Assembly: GCA_025931135.1 (NCBI GenBank)
Contig: JAICNR010000002.1
Span: 1-49,510 of the forward strand
DNA: 49,510 nucleotides
Origin: Gemmatimonadota bacterium
GTDB taxonomy: Bacteria > Gemmatimonadota > Gemmatimonadetes > JACCXV01 > JAHWKZ01
Direction of reading: 5' to 3'
In this document: piece after piece, positions 8,913-17,360 of the stretch
Numbering within the stretch: position 1 is the first letter of the stretch
How the letters are laid out: every line of letters begins with the position of its first letter
Notes under the pieces: generated by a model
Database searches by the model: none
What the model was told of the DNA's origin: nothing
Seen by the model: the letters and a program-made list of their open reading frames with translations, nothing else
Program-made: the position numbers and the translations under genes

Positions 8913-8939
8913 GTCTCCGCTCCGCGGAGACTTTTTTTT
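8913..8939 (+). terminator. Leader terminator directly before carA
   Basis: GTCTCCGC (8913-8920) pairs perfectly with GCGGAGAC (8924-8931) around a TCC loop, followed by eight T (8932-8939). The right arm contains GGAG (8926-8929), the only candidate ribosome site for carA, so the hairpin could block translation as well as end transcription. Confidence 0.9.
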
Positions 8940-10074
8940 GCCCGTGAGCTCCGCGCTTCCCGCCCGCCTCGCGCTCGAGGATGGCTGGACCGCGCTCGGC
9001 AGATCCGTAGGCGCGACCGGCTCGACCAGCGGCGAGTGCGTGTTCAACACCTGCCTGTCCGGCTATCAGGAGGTGCTGACCGATCCCAGCTATGCGGGTC
9101 AGATCGTCGTCATGACGTACCCGCTGATCGGCAACTACGGGATCGTGGACGGCGACGGCGAGTCGCCGCGGCCCCAGGTGGCTGGATACGTGATGCGGGA
9201 GTGCGTGCGAAACCCGTCGAACTGGCAGGCCAGCGGAAGCCTGCCCGACTGGCTGGCGGAGTACGGCGTCGTCGCGATCGAGGGGATCGACACGCGGGAG
9301 CTCACCCTGCATCTGCGGGACCGTGGCGCGCTGCGTGGGGTGGTGACGACCGACGATCTGGACGCGGCGACGGCGGTCGCGAGGGCGCGAGCCGTTCCGC
9401 TCATGGAGGGCCGCGATCTGACCGGTGAGGTGACGGTTCCCGGTCTCGTGGTCGAGGGCGAAGGTGAGCTGACGGTCGCCGCGCTTGATTTCGGCCTCAA
9501 GCAGAACATCGTCCGCGAGCTGGCCGGCGCGGGCTGCCGCGTGGTGCGACTGCCGGCGGACGCCTCGGCCGACGACGTGCTCGAGCTCGCGCCGGACGGT
9601 CTCTTCTGCTCGAACGGCCCGGGCGATCCGGCGGCGGCCGGCGCGGCGATCGAGACCCTGCGTTCCCTGTCCACGCGGGCGCCGGAGCTGCCGACGTTCG
9701 GAATCTGCCTGGGACACCAGCTCCTGGCGCTGGCGCATGGGGGCGAGACGTACAAGCTCAAGTTCGGGCACCACGGGGGGAATCACCCCGTTCAGGATCT
9801 GCGCACCGGTCACATCGACATCACGAGTCACAACCACGGGTTCGCTGTGCGCGAGCAGAAGTCGGCCGGCCGGCGCATGGTGGCGGGCGCCCCCGCCCTC
9901 GAGATCACGCACTTGAACCTGTACGACGGGACGGTCGAGGGATTCCGGCATGTCGAGCGACCGCTCTTCGCCGTCCAATATCACCCCGAGGCAGCTCCCG
10001 GTCCGCACGACGCGCGCCACCACTTCGACGACTTCGTGTCTGCGATGCGCGGGCACAGGGGCTCCCGCGGGTGA
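8938..10074 (+). CDS. carA: Carbamoyl-phosphate synthase small (glutaminase) subunit
   Basis: A 378-residue subunit that hydrolyses glutamine and passes ammonia to CarB for carbamoyl phosphate, the precursor of pyrimidines and arginine. The N-terminal CPSase domain starts with LALEDG (11-16) and [10 protein letters not shown]. The class I glutaminase domain has the nucleophile in GICLGHQ (Cys257) and the HPE triad residues (His349, Glu351). The start is uncertain: TTG 8938 sits eight bases after GGAG (8926-8929), while GTG 8944 is in frame but 14 bases away. Either start directly abuts the leader terminator, which points to pyrimidine-responsive control. It is followed by carB after 19 bp. 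Confidence 0.95.
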   Translation: MPVSSALPARLALEDGWTALGRSVGATGSTSGECVFNTCLSGYQEVLTDPSYAGQIVVMTYPLIGNYGIVDGDGESPRPQVAGYVMRECVRNPSNWQASGSLPDWLAEYGVVAIEGIDTRELTLHLRDRGALRGVVTTDDLDAATAVARARAVPLMEGRDLTGEVTVPGLVVEGEGELTVAALDFGLKQNIVRELAGAGCRVVRLPADASADDVLELAPDGLFCSNGPGDPAAAGAAIETLRSLSTRAPELPTFGICLGHQLLALAHGGETYKLKFGHHGGNHPVQDLRTGHIDITSHNHGFAVREQKSAGRRMVAGAPALEITHLNLYDGTVEGFRHVERPLFAVQYHPEAAPGPHDARHHFDDFVSAMRGHRGSRG

Positions 10075-10093
10075 GAGCGGCGGCTGCCCGCTG

Positions 10094-13000
10094 ATGCCGC
10101 GCCGCGAGGACATCCGGACGATCCTCCTCATCGGGTCGGGGCCCATCGTAATCGGTCAGGCATGCGAGTTCGACTACTCGGGGACCCAGGCCTGCCGCGC
10201 GCTTCGCGAAGACGGCTACCGCGTCGTCCTGATCAACTCCAACCCCGCGACGATCATGACCGACCCCGCCTCGGCGGACGAGACCTATCTGGAACCCCTG
10301 ACCGTGGAGGCGTGCCGGAAGGTCATCGAGATCGAACGGCCCGAAGCGCTCCTCCCGACGCTGGGTGGACAGACCGCGCTGAACCTCGCCCGCGAGCTGG
10401 CCCTGGCCGGAATACTGGACGAGTTCGAGATCGAGCTGATCGGCGCGGATCTCGAGGCGATCGAGCGGGCCGAGGATCGGGAGCGCTTCCAGTCGCTCAT
10501 GCTCGAGCAGGAGATCGGCGTGCCGCGGGGCGGATTCGCGCGCTCGGTGGACGAGGCGGTGAAGGTGGTGGCGATCACCGGGTACCCCGTGATCGTGCGT
10601 CCGGCGTACACCCTGGGTGGGGCAGGTGGTGGAGTGGCGACGACCGAAGAGGAGTTTCTCGATCTCGCCGCGGGCGGGCTCCGGGCTAGCCCGATCGGGG
10701 AGATCCTTGTCGAGGAGTCCGTCATCGGCTGGAAGGAGTTCGAGCTCGAGGTCATGCGCGACGGCGCGGACAATTGCGTGGTCGTGTGCTCGATCGAAAA
10801 CCTGGATCCGATGGGCGTCCACACCGGCGACTCGATCACGGTCGCGCCGCAGCAGACGCTGACGGATCGGGAGTTTCAGTCGATGCGGGACACCGCGTTC
10901 CGCGTGATCCGCGCGGTCGGGGTCGAGACGGGAGGCTCGAACATTCAGTTCGCGGTCGACCCCAACAACGGCCGGCAGCTCGTGATCGAGATGAACCCGC
11001 GCGTGTCGCGCTCGAGCGCGCTGGCGTCGAAGGCCACCGGGTTCCCGATCGCGAAGATCGCCGCGCGGCTCGCGGTCGGATACACGCTGGACGAGATTCC
11101 CAACGACATTACGGGCGTCACCCCGGCGTCGTTCGAACCGAGCATCGACTATGTGGTCGCGAAGATCCCGCGCTTCGACTTCGCGAAGTTCCCCGGCGCC
11201 GACGGGCGCCTGACGACGGCGATGAAGTCGGTGGGAGAGACGATGGCGATCGGTCGGACCTTCGGTGAGGCGATTCAGAAGGGGCTGCGCGGTCTCGAGA
11301 TCGGCGCCGACGGGCTCTTCGACGCCGCCTCCGCCGCATTGTCGGACGACGCGCTCGCCGAGCGGGTGGAGAGTCCCTCCGCCGAGCGGATCTTCCAGGT
11401 GATGGAAGCCCTTCGCCGCGGCTGGCCGGTCGACCGGCTGCGGGTCGCGACGGGGATCGACCCGTGGTTTCTGCATCAGCTCGAGCGGCTGGCGATGGCG
11501 GAGTCGGAGGCGGTGGAACCGGCGGCGGACGGGGGGGAGGTCCGGGCGCTCAAAGGGGCCGGCTTCTCCGATGCGCACCTGGGGCGGTTGTGGGGGAGAT
11601 CGGAGGACGACGTCCGCGCGCGACGGGAGACGGAGGGAACGCGGCCGGGGTTCAAGGTCGTGGACACCTGTGCCGGCGAATTCGCAGCGCGAACTCCATA
11701 TTACTACTCGAGCTACGACCCGGGCGACGAGGCGACGCCGATGGAGGGGCCCAAGATCCTGATCCTCGGCGGGGGTCCGAACCGGATCGGGCAGGGAATC
11801 GAGTTCGACTACTGCTGCGTGCAGGCGGCACTCGCGCTCCGCGAGGCGGGCTATCGCGTGATCATGGTGAACTCGAATCCGGAGACCGTTTCTACCGATT
11901 ACGACGTTTCCGACCGATTGTACTTCGAGCCATTGACAATCGAAGACGTGAGCGCGGTCATCGCGCGCGAGCGGCCCGACGGGGTTCTCGTCCAGTACGG
12001 CGGACAGACACCGCTGCGACTCGCTGTCCCGCTCCATCGCGCAGGCGTACCGATCATCGGGACCTCCCCCGACGCGATCGACCGGTGCGAGGATCGAGAC
12101 CGTTTCTCGGCCTTTCTCGATTTCCTCGGGATACCCCAGGCCCGGGCCGGCTTCGCGCGCACGGCCGAGGAGGCCCGCGCGGAGGCGCGGCGCATCGGGT
12201 TCCCGATCCTCCTCCGTCCCTCCTATGTCCTCGGTGGACGCGGGATGATCGTGATCCGGCGGGAGGAGGAGCTGGAGATCGCGCTCGAGGAGCGGCTTCG
12301 GATCAGCGGCGCGCATCCACTGCTCGTCGACGAGTTCCTCGAGGATGCGGTCGAGTACGACGTGGACGCGATCGGAGACGGGGAGCGGGTGGTGATCGGG
12401 GGACTCATGGAGCACGTGGAAGCGGCGGGGATCCACTCAGGCGACAGCACGTGCTGGCTGCCGCCGCAGACTGCGGACACCGCGGTCCTGGAAACCCTGG
12501 CGGAGTACACGCGCCGGATCGGGCTGGCGTTACCGGTCCGGGGGCTCATGAACGTGCAGTACGCCGTGCGCGGCGGCGTGGTGCACGTTCTGGAGGTGAA
12601 CCCGCGGGCATCGCGCACGGTGCCGTTCGTGAGCAAGGCGGTAGGAGTCTCGTTGGCACGGCTGGGGGCGCTCGTCATGGTGGGGGAGAGCCTCGAGCGT
12701 CTGGGGCTGGTCGAGGATCCGGTCCCGCTCGCCGTGGCGGTCAAGGCGCCTGCGCTCCCGTTCGGGAAATTCCCGGGGGTCGACCCTGTGACCGGGCCCG
12801 AGATGCGCTCGACGGGCGAGGTGATCGGAATGTCCGACGACCCGGGTGAGGCGTACCGGAAGGCGCTCTTAGGGGCCGGCACCGATCTGCGCGCCGCGCT
12901 TGCGGGACCGGTGCTCCTGTCGTTCGGTGCCCGCGACGTCGAAGCGGGGGCGCGCGTCGCGCGCCGACTCGGTGAGTCGGGGGCCGCGGTTCACGCGACC

Positions 13001-13297
13001 CCGGAGACCTGGGCCGCGCTCGGGGGGTTCGGCGTGACGGTCACGTCGACCTCGGGCGGGGCGCATGAGCCCGCCGCCCGTGTCCGCGCCGCTGAGTTCT
13101 CCCTCGTCGTGAGCACGCCGCGGGACGGCGAGGCCTCGCAGGAGGTCGTGGCGATCCGGCGCGCGGCCGTATGGGCCGGGGTTCCGTGCATCACCACGGT
13201 CGAGGCCGCGGTGGCGGCCGTGGCGGCGCTGGAGGGTCCAGAGAAGGGGTTCGAAGTGCGGAGCCTGCAGCGCTGGGAGGCCCGCGCGCACTGTTGA
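10094..13297 (+). CDS. carB: Carbamoyl-phosphate synthase large subunit
   Basis: A 1,067-residue synthetase starting at ATG 10094 ([30 protein letters not shown], split here across the conserved start). Two homologous ATP-grasp halves are visible, each with a GSGP or [15 protein letters not shown] motif at its start and an NPR metal-binding segment ([15 protein letters not shown] and [15 protein letters not shown]). The C-terminal 130 residues form the MGS-like allosteric domain, where UMP and ornithine bind in E. coli. The length is normal. The last bases of the gene include the -35 box of the HU promoter: the stop codon TGA at 13295-13297 lies within TTGACA. Confidence 0.97.
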   Translation: MPRREDIRTILLIGSGPIVIGQACEFDYSGTQACRALREDGYRVVLINSNPATIMTDPASADETYLEPLTVEACRKVIEIERPEALLPTLGGQTALNLARELALAGILDEFEIELIGADLEAIERAEDRERFQSLMLEQEIGVPRGGFARSVDEAVKVVAITGYPVIVRPAYTLGGAGGGVATTEEEFLDLAAGGLRASPIGEILVEESVIGWKEFELEVMRDGADNCVVVCSIENLDPMGVHTGDSITVAPQQTLTDREFQSMRDTAFRVIRAVGVETGGSNIQFAVDPNNGRQLVIEMNPRVSRSSALASKATGFPIAKIAARLAVGYTLDEIPNDITGVTPASFEPSIDYVVAKIPRFDFAKFPGADGRLTTAMKSVGETMAIGRTFGEAIQKGLRGLEIGADGLFDAASAALSDDALAERVESPSAERIFQVMEALRRGWPVDRLRVATGIDPWFLHQLERLAMAESEAVEPAADGGEVRALKGAGFSDAHLGRLWGRSEDDVRARRETEGTRPGFKVVDTCAGEFAARTPYYYSSYDPGDEATPMEGPKILILGGGPNRIGQGIEFDYCCVQAALALREAGYRVIMVNSNPETVSTDYDVSDRLYFEPLTIEDVSAVIARERPDGVLVQYGGQTPLRLAVPLHRAGVPIIGTSPDAIDRCEDRDRFSAFLDFLGIPQARAGFARTAEEARAEARRIGFPILLRPSYVLGGRGMIVIRREEELEIALEERLRISGAHPLLVDEFLEDAVEYDVDAIGDGERVVIGGLMEHVEAAGIHSGDSTCWLPPQTADTAVLETLAEYTRRIGLALPVRGLMNVQYAVRGGVVHVLEVNPRASRTVPFVSKAVGVSLARLGALVMVGESLERLGLVEDPVPLAVAVKAPALPFGKFPGVDPVTGPEMRSTGEVIGMSDDPGEAYRKALLGAGTDLRAALAGPVLLSFGARDVEAGARVARRLGESGAAVHATPETWAALGGFGVTVTSTSGGAHEPAARVRAAEFSLVVSTPRDGEASQEVVAIRRAAVWAGVPCITTVEAAVAAVAALEGPEKGFEVRSLQRWEARAHC

Positions 13298-13321
13298 CAA
13301 GTCGTTGTCGGTCCGTATCTT
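13294..13321 (+). promoter_or_regulatory. Sigma-70-type promoter of the HU gene
   Basis: A perfect -35 TTGACA at 13294-13299 is separated by 16 bp from TATCTT at 13316-13321. The transcript would start near 13328, about 65 bases before the HU start codon. The -35 box overlaps the carB stop codon. Confidence 0.8.
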
Positions 13322-13391
13322 AAGGACACTTCGACAGGGCACTTCTTCGGGACACGAGAACGGCCGCGAGCGCGACGAGAGGGAGGAACGC

Positions 13392-13682
13392 ATGACCAAA
13401 GCGGACTTGGTCGAGCAGATCGCCGAGGCGACGGGGCTCACGAAGAAGGACACCGCCGTCGTGGTGGATGGGTTCCTCGAAGCCGTCAAGCAGGCACTCG
13501 CCCGCGAAACGAACATCGAGATCCGCGGCTTCGGGTCGTTCAAGGTGAAACGGCGCAAAGCCCGCAAGGCTCGCAATCCCCGCACTGGAGACGCCGTCTA
13601 CGTGCCCGGGCGGCTCGTCCCGACCTTCAAGCCCTCCAAGGAGCTGAAGGAGCTGGTGATGGAGGAGTCACCGGTCGCCTAG
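13392..13682 (+). CDS. hup: HU family DNA-binding protein
   Basis: A 96-residue nucleoid protein. It starts at ATG 13392, behind GGGAGG five bases upstream. The N-terminal helical dimerisation part MTKADLVEQIAEATGL is typical, followed by RGFGSFKVKRR and the DNA-binding arm motif RNPRTGD (around 68-74), then the C-terminal FKPSKELKELV. HU/IHF proteins bend DNA as dimers. The sequence does not tell HU from IHF subunits, but a single gene with its own strong promoter favours an HU homodimer. The tRNA-Arg gene follows 53 bp after the stop. Confidence 0.93.
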   Translation: MTKADLVEQIAEATGLTKKDTAVVVDGFLEAVKQALARETNIEIRGFGSFKVKRRKARKARNPRTGDAVYVPGRLVPTFKPSKELKELVMEESPVA

Positions 13683-13735
13683 CCCCGTTCGTCCGTTTCC
13701 GCACGAGCCGGTATCTTCCCAGCATCTGCTTTCGT

Positions 13736-13812
13736 GCGCCCATAGCTCAGCTGGATAGAGCGACAGCCTCCGGAGCTGTAGGTCAGAGGTTCGAATCCTC
13801 TTGGGCGCACCA
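13736..13812 (+). tRNA. tRNA-Arg (anticodon CCG)
   Basis: The 77-base cloverleaf has an acceptor stem GCGCCCA/TGGGCGC, a D arm GCTC/GAGC, an anticodon stem ACAGC/GCTGT around the loop CTCCGGA (anticodon CCG, reading CGG), and a T arm AGAGG-TTCGAAT-CCTCT. The terminal CCA (13810-13812) is encoded. TATCTT at 13712-13717 may be its -10 element. Its 3' half is duplicated at 14861-14909. Confidence 0.97.
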
Positions 13813-13815
13813 CCT
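13767..13815 (+). repeat. Left direct repeat (attL-like, tRNA-Arg 3' end)
   Basis: These 49 bp cover the tRNA from the anticodon loop to three bases beyond CCA and are identical to 14861-14909. The copy inside the intact tRNA keeps the gene functional, as is usual when an element integrates into a tRNA 3' end. Confidence 0.9.
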
Positions 13816-14108
13816 TAACGCGATGCGCCGCAACGAGATAATCGCGACACGCTTATCAGCCCTTTCAGGTGTGGTGTCAGGAATGGTGCCAAACTCGTTG
13901 GCGACGAGCCCCTCGGCGACGCCCCGGGGCGGGCGCAAGTCCCGGCGACGGGCTTCCCCGGCAGTTGCGCGAGATTGGGGTAGAATGAGAGATGGTAGAG
14001 TACATCTTGAGAATGTCGGAAATCATCGTGATTGTGACGATCACACGGTACACGGGGTTCCCGATCAGCAGACGCTTCCCGCGAGGAGTGTTCGGAGGCC
14101 TCCCCCTG

Positions 14109-14136
14109 TTGACTTGCGGGGAGAGTTGGGTGTAAT
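14109..14136 (+). promoter_or_regulatory. Putative promoter of the insertion lipoprotein gene
   Basis: TTGACT (14109-14114) is followed after 16 bp by TGTAAT (14131-14136), nine bases before the ATG at 14146. The transcript would have almost no leader. Confidence 0.5.
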
Positions 14137-14145
14137 GGTGGGGGG

Positions 14146-14586
14146 ATGAGTGCTTCGTCAGCGCGTCACGTATTGATTACTCTCGCGATCTTCGCCTGTG
14201 GCGGTGGAGACGGCGGGGGCAGTCCGATCGATCCCGTCTCTCTGCAAGTCGGGGGGAGCTGGGCCGAGACCTCGGAAGTCGTCTTCGATGTGTGCGACCT
14301 CATGGACAGGCTGGGCCCGCTTACGAAAACCTCTCAGCTTTCCCAATTTGGGGTTCAGCTTAGGCTGATCCGTGATGGGGAGGAATTGGGGAGCGGGTCG
14401 CTGACTCCGACCACCGGGGAATTCGTCCTGTCTGGAACCTACAGCATGGAAGGCCTGACGATCTCCTTCACACAGCGCGGCCGCTTCTCATCCCCGACCC
14501 ATTACACCGCCGAGTCCGACATTACGATCAGTGGGGGGTTTGTCACCTGCGGGGCCCGGACGACCGATTCTGGCGTCCGCCTCTGA
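14146..14586 (+). CDS. Putative lipoprotein of unknown function, in insertion
   Basis: A 146-residue protein. Its N-terminus is a short basic/hydrophobic segment ending in LAIFAC (Cys18), followed by a GGGDGGG linker, as in many exported lipoproteins. The mature part seems rich in beta strands: VQLRLIRDGEELGSG, FVLSGTYSMEGLTISFTQRG and YTAESDITISGG suggest a small lipocalin-like or META-like barrel, though I cannot name the family. Two cysteines (in DVCDLMD and VTCGART) might form a disulfide. It is the only plausible cargo of the tRNA-Arg insertion. Function is unknown. Confidence 0.65.
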   Translation: MSASSARHVLITLAIFACGGGDGGGSPIDPVSLQVGGSWAETSEVVFDVCDLMDRLGPLTKTSQLSQFGVQLRLIRDGEELGSGSLTPTTGEFVLSGTYSMEGLTISFTQRGRFSSPTHYTAESDITISGGFVTCGARTTDSGVRL

Positions 14587-14784
14587 TTGAGGCCTTTCTC
14601 GAGTCGCTGCGGAATCGGTTCCTGTAGTCAATCTTCCGCCATCGCTTCTGGGTATCAGGCGACTTGTCAACTTCCCGTACCCATGCGGAAGGTTGTAGGT
14701 CGGTGCGCTGTCCCTGTCTTGGGTCCGGTCCGAGCAGTTCACCCCGCCGCTTCTCCCTGGTGCCAAAACCGGTGACAAACCGTG

Positions 14785-14849
14785 CTGGCGGTGGCCGTTG
14801 ACGGCTGGCGCAAATATGATCAGACTGGCGCTGGTGTCGTCAACTGGCG
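14785..14849 (+). repeat. Four CTGGCG motifs at about 20-bp spacing
   Basis: CTGGCG begins at 14785, 14805, 14825 and 14844, on the same strand and roughly two helical turns apart. The last copy ends 11 bp before the right tRNA repeat. Regular spacing beside an attachment-like site suggests binding sites for a recombinase, directionality factor or repressor; no such protein is encoded nearby. Confidence 0.5.
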
Positions 14850-14860
14850 CCAGTATTGGT

Positions 14861-14909
14861 CCTCCGGAGCTGTAGGTCAGAGGTTCGAATCCTCTTGGGC
14901 GCACCACCT
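14861..14909 (+). repeat. Right direct repeat (attR-like, tRNA-Arg 3' end)
   Basis: It is identical over 49 bp to 13767-13815. It lacks the 5' half of the tRNA, so it is not a functional gene. It ends exactly one base before the stop codon of the minus-strand lipoprotein gene. Confidence 0.9.
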
Positions 14910-15374
14910 CTACGGCGCGCGAGTGCCTTCCGTCCGCAGCTGACCCACGGAGTCGCCCGCCTCCATCTGCCAGGTCGCCGTCACATCCCCCACGAGCCGG
15001 TCACCTTCCAGGTGGAAGACGGTGTGGGTGGTGACCATCGTTCCGGGCATCCGCACGCTTTCGAAGGGCTCCGAATCGGTGATGATGTTGTCGCCATCGA
15101 CTACGGCCGTGGCCGAAACCGGGTCGCGGCCGGGGAAGTTCAAGGTCCAGCTCGTCTCGCCGATTACCACCTGATACTCGTTGACGAACGTGTCCGCCGG
15201 ATCCGTCGACGTCGTGCGCATGTTCCAGGTACCGGCCAGATCGGCGAGGGAGATCTCCTCTACCGCGGTCGTGTCGGCGGCTTCGTCGGCGACCTCTTCC
15301 GTCGCCTCCTCTGCGCATCCCAGGAGGAGCAGGGCGGCGAACAGGGGAATGAGGCGTTTCATGGTCCAGGGCAT
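14910..15374 (-). CDS. Putative lipoprotein of unknown function
   Basis: A 154-residue protein on the minus strand. ATG 15374 is preferred because GGAGAG lies five bases upstream; ATG 15362 (MKRLIP) is an alternative. The signal segment ends in LLGC (Cys20), followed by an acidic Glu/Ala/Asp linker. From residue 48 the chain reads LADLAGTWNMRTTST, VIGETSWTLNFPGRDP and HTVFHLEGDRLVGDVTATW, a pattern of short strands typical of small lipocalin-like lipoproteins that begin with GTW. Its stop codon touches the right tRNA repeat, so the insertion left it intact. Ligand and role are unknown. Confidence 0.75.
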   Translation of the reverse strand: MPWTMKRLIPLFAALLLLGCAEEATEEVADEAADTTAVEEISLADLAGTWNMRTTSTDPADTFVNEYQVVIGETSWTLNFPGRDPVSATAVVDGDNIITDSEPFESVRMPGTMVTTHTVFHLEGDRLVGDVTATWQMEAGDSVGQLRTEGTRAP

Positions 15375-15419
15375 GGGGACTCTCCGGGAGTGGGAATTCT
15401 CGTGTTCGGGCGATTCTTT

Positions 15420-15446
15420 ACTATACGCGGAGTGACGCGATGTCAA
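15420..15446 (-). promoter_or_regulatory. Putative promoter of the minus-strand lipoprotein gene
   Basis: On the minus strand TTGACA (15441-15446) precedes TATAGT (15420-15425) with a 15-bp spacer, shorter than usual. TAGTAA two bases downstream gives 17 bp. Confidence 0.55.
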
Positions 15447-15498
15447 CGGGAATCGAATAGGATCTGCGATCATGGTTCGACCGTTCCTGGAAAGTCCC

Positions 15499-16527
15499 TC
15501 AGCGAGCGTGGAAGAGCGTGGTGAAATAGTAGAACCCCGCGGCGACCAGCGCCGAGGCCGGAATCGTCAGGATCCAGGCCCAGACGATCCTCCTCGCCAC
15601 CCCCCATTTGACCGCCGACGCGCCGCGCGTCGAGCCCACTCCGACGATCGCGCCGGTGATCGTATGCGTGGTCGAGACGGGAATCCCGAAGTGGGTGGCG
15701 AGAAACAGCGTGAAGGCTCCGCCGGTCTCCGCGCAGAACCCGCCGTACGGCTTGAGATCGGTGATCCGCATCCCCATCGTGCGGACGATTCGCCAGCCTC
15801 CGAGCGCGGTGCCGATCGCCATCGCTATGTGGGCGCCCAGGATGATCCAAAGCGTGCGGGGATCCGTGAGGCTGAGCTCGGTATCGGGGCTGAGGGAGCC
15901 GTGGGCGACCAGCAGCGCGACGATGATCCCCATCGTCTTCTGCGCGTCGTTCCCGCCGTGGCCCAGCGAATAGAGCGCGGCCGAGACGAACTGGCCCTTG
16001 CGGAAGAAGCCGTCCACAGAAGTCGGGCTCCAGCGCCGGAAGATCCACGCCACCGCGATCATGAGAATCACTGCGGCCACGAGGCCGATCATCGGCGCCA
16101 GCGGGATGAACCCCACGGTCAGCAGGATCTTGTCCCAGTTCAGGATGTCGAACCCGGCATGCGCCACGCCCGCGCCGGCGAAACCGCCGATCAACGCGTG
16201 GGACGAGCTGGTGGGAAGGCCCCACCACCACGTCAGGAGGTCCCACACGATCGCTCCGATCAGGCCCGCCAGCACGACCCAGACGTAGATCGTGTCCTCG
16301 GCCTGGACGTCGACGATCTTCGACACGGTATCGGCGACGCGCGGAGCGAAGATGAACATCGCGACGAAGTTGAAGAAGGCTGCCCAGAGCACGGCATACC
16401 GCGGACTGAGGACGCGCGTCGAAACGATCGTCGCGATGGAATTCGCGGCGTCGTGAAACCCGTTGATGACGTCGAAGGCGAACGCCACCGCGACGGTGAG
16501 GATGACGATGATCCAGACGAGATCCAC
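15499..16527 (-). CDS. pit: PiT-family inorganic phosphate transporter
   Basis: A 342-residue inner-membrane permease. The two PiT signature repeats are clear: GFHDAANSIAT near residues 23-33 and GHGGNDAQKTMG near 194-205. Each lies in one of the two inverted halves, and about ten membrane helices can be drawn. PIT proteins import phosphate, often as a neutral metal-phosphate complex, driven by the ion gradient. It follows a DUF47 gene after 21 bp, a common pairing in which the DUF47 protein affects transporter function. Confidence 0.93.
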   Translation of the reverse strand: MDLVWIIVILTVAVAFAFDVINGFHDAANSIATIVSTRVLSPRYAVLWAAFFNFVAMFIFAPRVADTVSKIVDVQAEDTIYVWVVLAGLIGAIVWDLLTWWWGLPTSSSHALIGGFAGAGVAHAGFDILNWDKILLTVGFIPLAPMIGLVAAVILMIAVAWIFRRWSPTSVDGFFRKGQFVSAALYSLGHGGNDAQKTMGIIVALLVAHGSLSPDTELSLTDPRTLWIILGAHIAMAIGTALGGWRIVRTMGMRITDLKPYGGFCAETGGAFTLFLATHFGIPVSTTHTITGAIVGVGSTRGASAVKWGVARRIVWAWILTIPASALVAAGFYYFTTLFHAR

Positions 16528-16548
16528 TTGGATGCGCCCGGCTTCCCG

Positions 16549-17175
16549 TCAGGCGTTCTCGAGGACGATTCCCTCGATGATGTTCGCGACGTCCTCACAC
16601 CGATCCGTCGCGATCTCGAGGTTCTCGTAGAGTTCCTTCCACTTGATGATCGCCACGGGGTCCTTCTCTTCGTCGAACAAGCGCGCCACCGCTCGGCGCA
16701 GCAGCTCGTCGCCCGCGTTCTCTAGCCGGTTCACCTCGATGCAGGCGGCGCTGATCGTCTCCGCATGCTTCATGTCCCGCAGTCCCTTGACCGCGCCTTC
16801 GATGTGGAGGGTGGCGTCGAGTAGGACGGCGGCCAAGTCTCTCGCATCCTGCGTCATTCCGGTGACGTTGTAGAGAACGCACAGGTCGCTGACTGTCTCC
16901 ACGTAGTCCATGATGTCGTCCATGTGCGAGATCAGCATGTGGATCTGGTCTCGATCGATCGGCGTGATGAACGTCTTGTGGAGTGCCTCGACGCAGTCGT
17001 GCGTGATCGAGTCGGCCTCGTGCTCGATGTCCTTGATCCGCGCGGCGCGGGCCACGAAGTCGGTCCCGGCGATCGTCAGCTCCACCAGCTCGCGACATCC
17101 TCGGACCGTCGCCGCCGCGTGGCGCTCGAAGTAATCGAAGAAATTCGTTTCGCGGGGCATGAAACGCTTGAGCAT
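16549..17175 (-). CDS. DUF47 family protein (PhoU-like), partner of PiT
   Basis: A 208-residue all-helical protein. ATG 17175 is chosen because AGGAGG lies four bases upstream; an ATG 18 bases further up has no such site. The start MLKRFMPRETNFFDYFERHA and the internal KDIEHEADSITHDCVEALHKTFITPIDRDQIH region (quoted in part; acidic and histidine metal-site pattern) mark the DUF47 family, which resembles PhoU. Members usually sit next to PiT transporters, as here, and are thought to modulate them. A weak promoter, TAGACA-N17-TAAGCT, is visible upstream on the same strand. Confidence 0.9.
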   Translation of the reverse strand: MLKRFMPRETNFFDYFERHAAATVRGCRELVELTIAGTDFVARAARIKDIEHEADSITHDCVEALHKTFITPIDRDQIHMLISHMDDIMDYVETVSDLCVLYNVTGMTQDARDLAAVLLDATLHIEGAVKGLRDMKHAETISAACIEVNRLENAGDELLRRAVARLFDEEKDPVAIIKWKELYENLEIATDRCEDVANIIEGIVLENA

Positions 17176-17360
17176 CGATCCTCCTGCGAGCATCGGTGGC
17201 CATTGACCCGGAGTACTGCTTGCGATGGCCGCAGCAGCTTAACGATCGGGGATTCCCTTGTCTAGCTTGATCGACCGATCCCGTAACGATTCGCCGTGTC
17301 AGATCCGGAACACCCCTGACCCCCGCTCGACTCCTAGACTGCGGTGGGGGAGGAAAGCGC

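Larger units (their letters stand above)
13816..14909 (+). mobile_element. Small tRNA-Arg-targeted insertion, no integrase seen
   Basis: The 1,094-bp unit bounded by the 49-bp direct repeats looks like the footprint of site-specific integration at the tRNA gene. By eye it is less GC-rich than its surroundings, especially 14240-14600 and 14600-14860. It carries one convincing gene (14146-14586). No tyrosine recombinase or other transfer gene was recognised. TGGTGCCAAA occurs near each end (13884-13893 and 14758-14767). From 13816 to 14145 I see no convincing gene, and 14587-14860 holds only the spaced CTGGCG motifs. It may be a deletion remnant of a larger island or an element mobilised in trans. 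Confidence 0.7.

Noticed and set aside
9905-12436. 843-codon frame antisense to carB
   Set aside because: High GC leaves long antisense frames open; carB is intact and conserved on the plus strand.
13823-14149. Open frame of 108 codons just after the tRNA, considered as an integrase remnant
   Set aside because: No recombinase motif (no R-H-R-Y set), unusual composition, and no ribosome site.
14488-14907. Minus-strand open frame beginning MVRPRGFEPLTYSSG
   Set aside because: This start is the well-known false protein read from the complement of a tRNA T arm; here it comes from the duplicated tRNA-Arg end.
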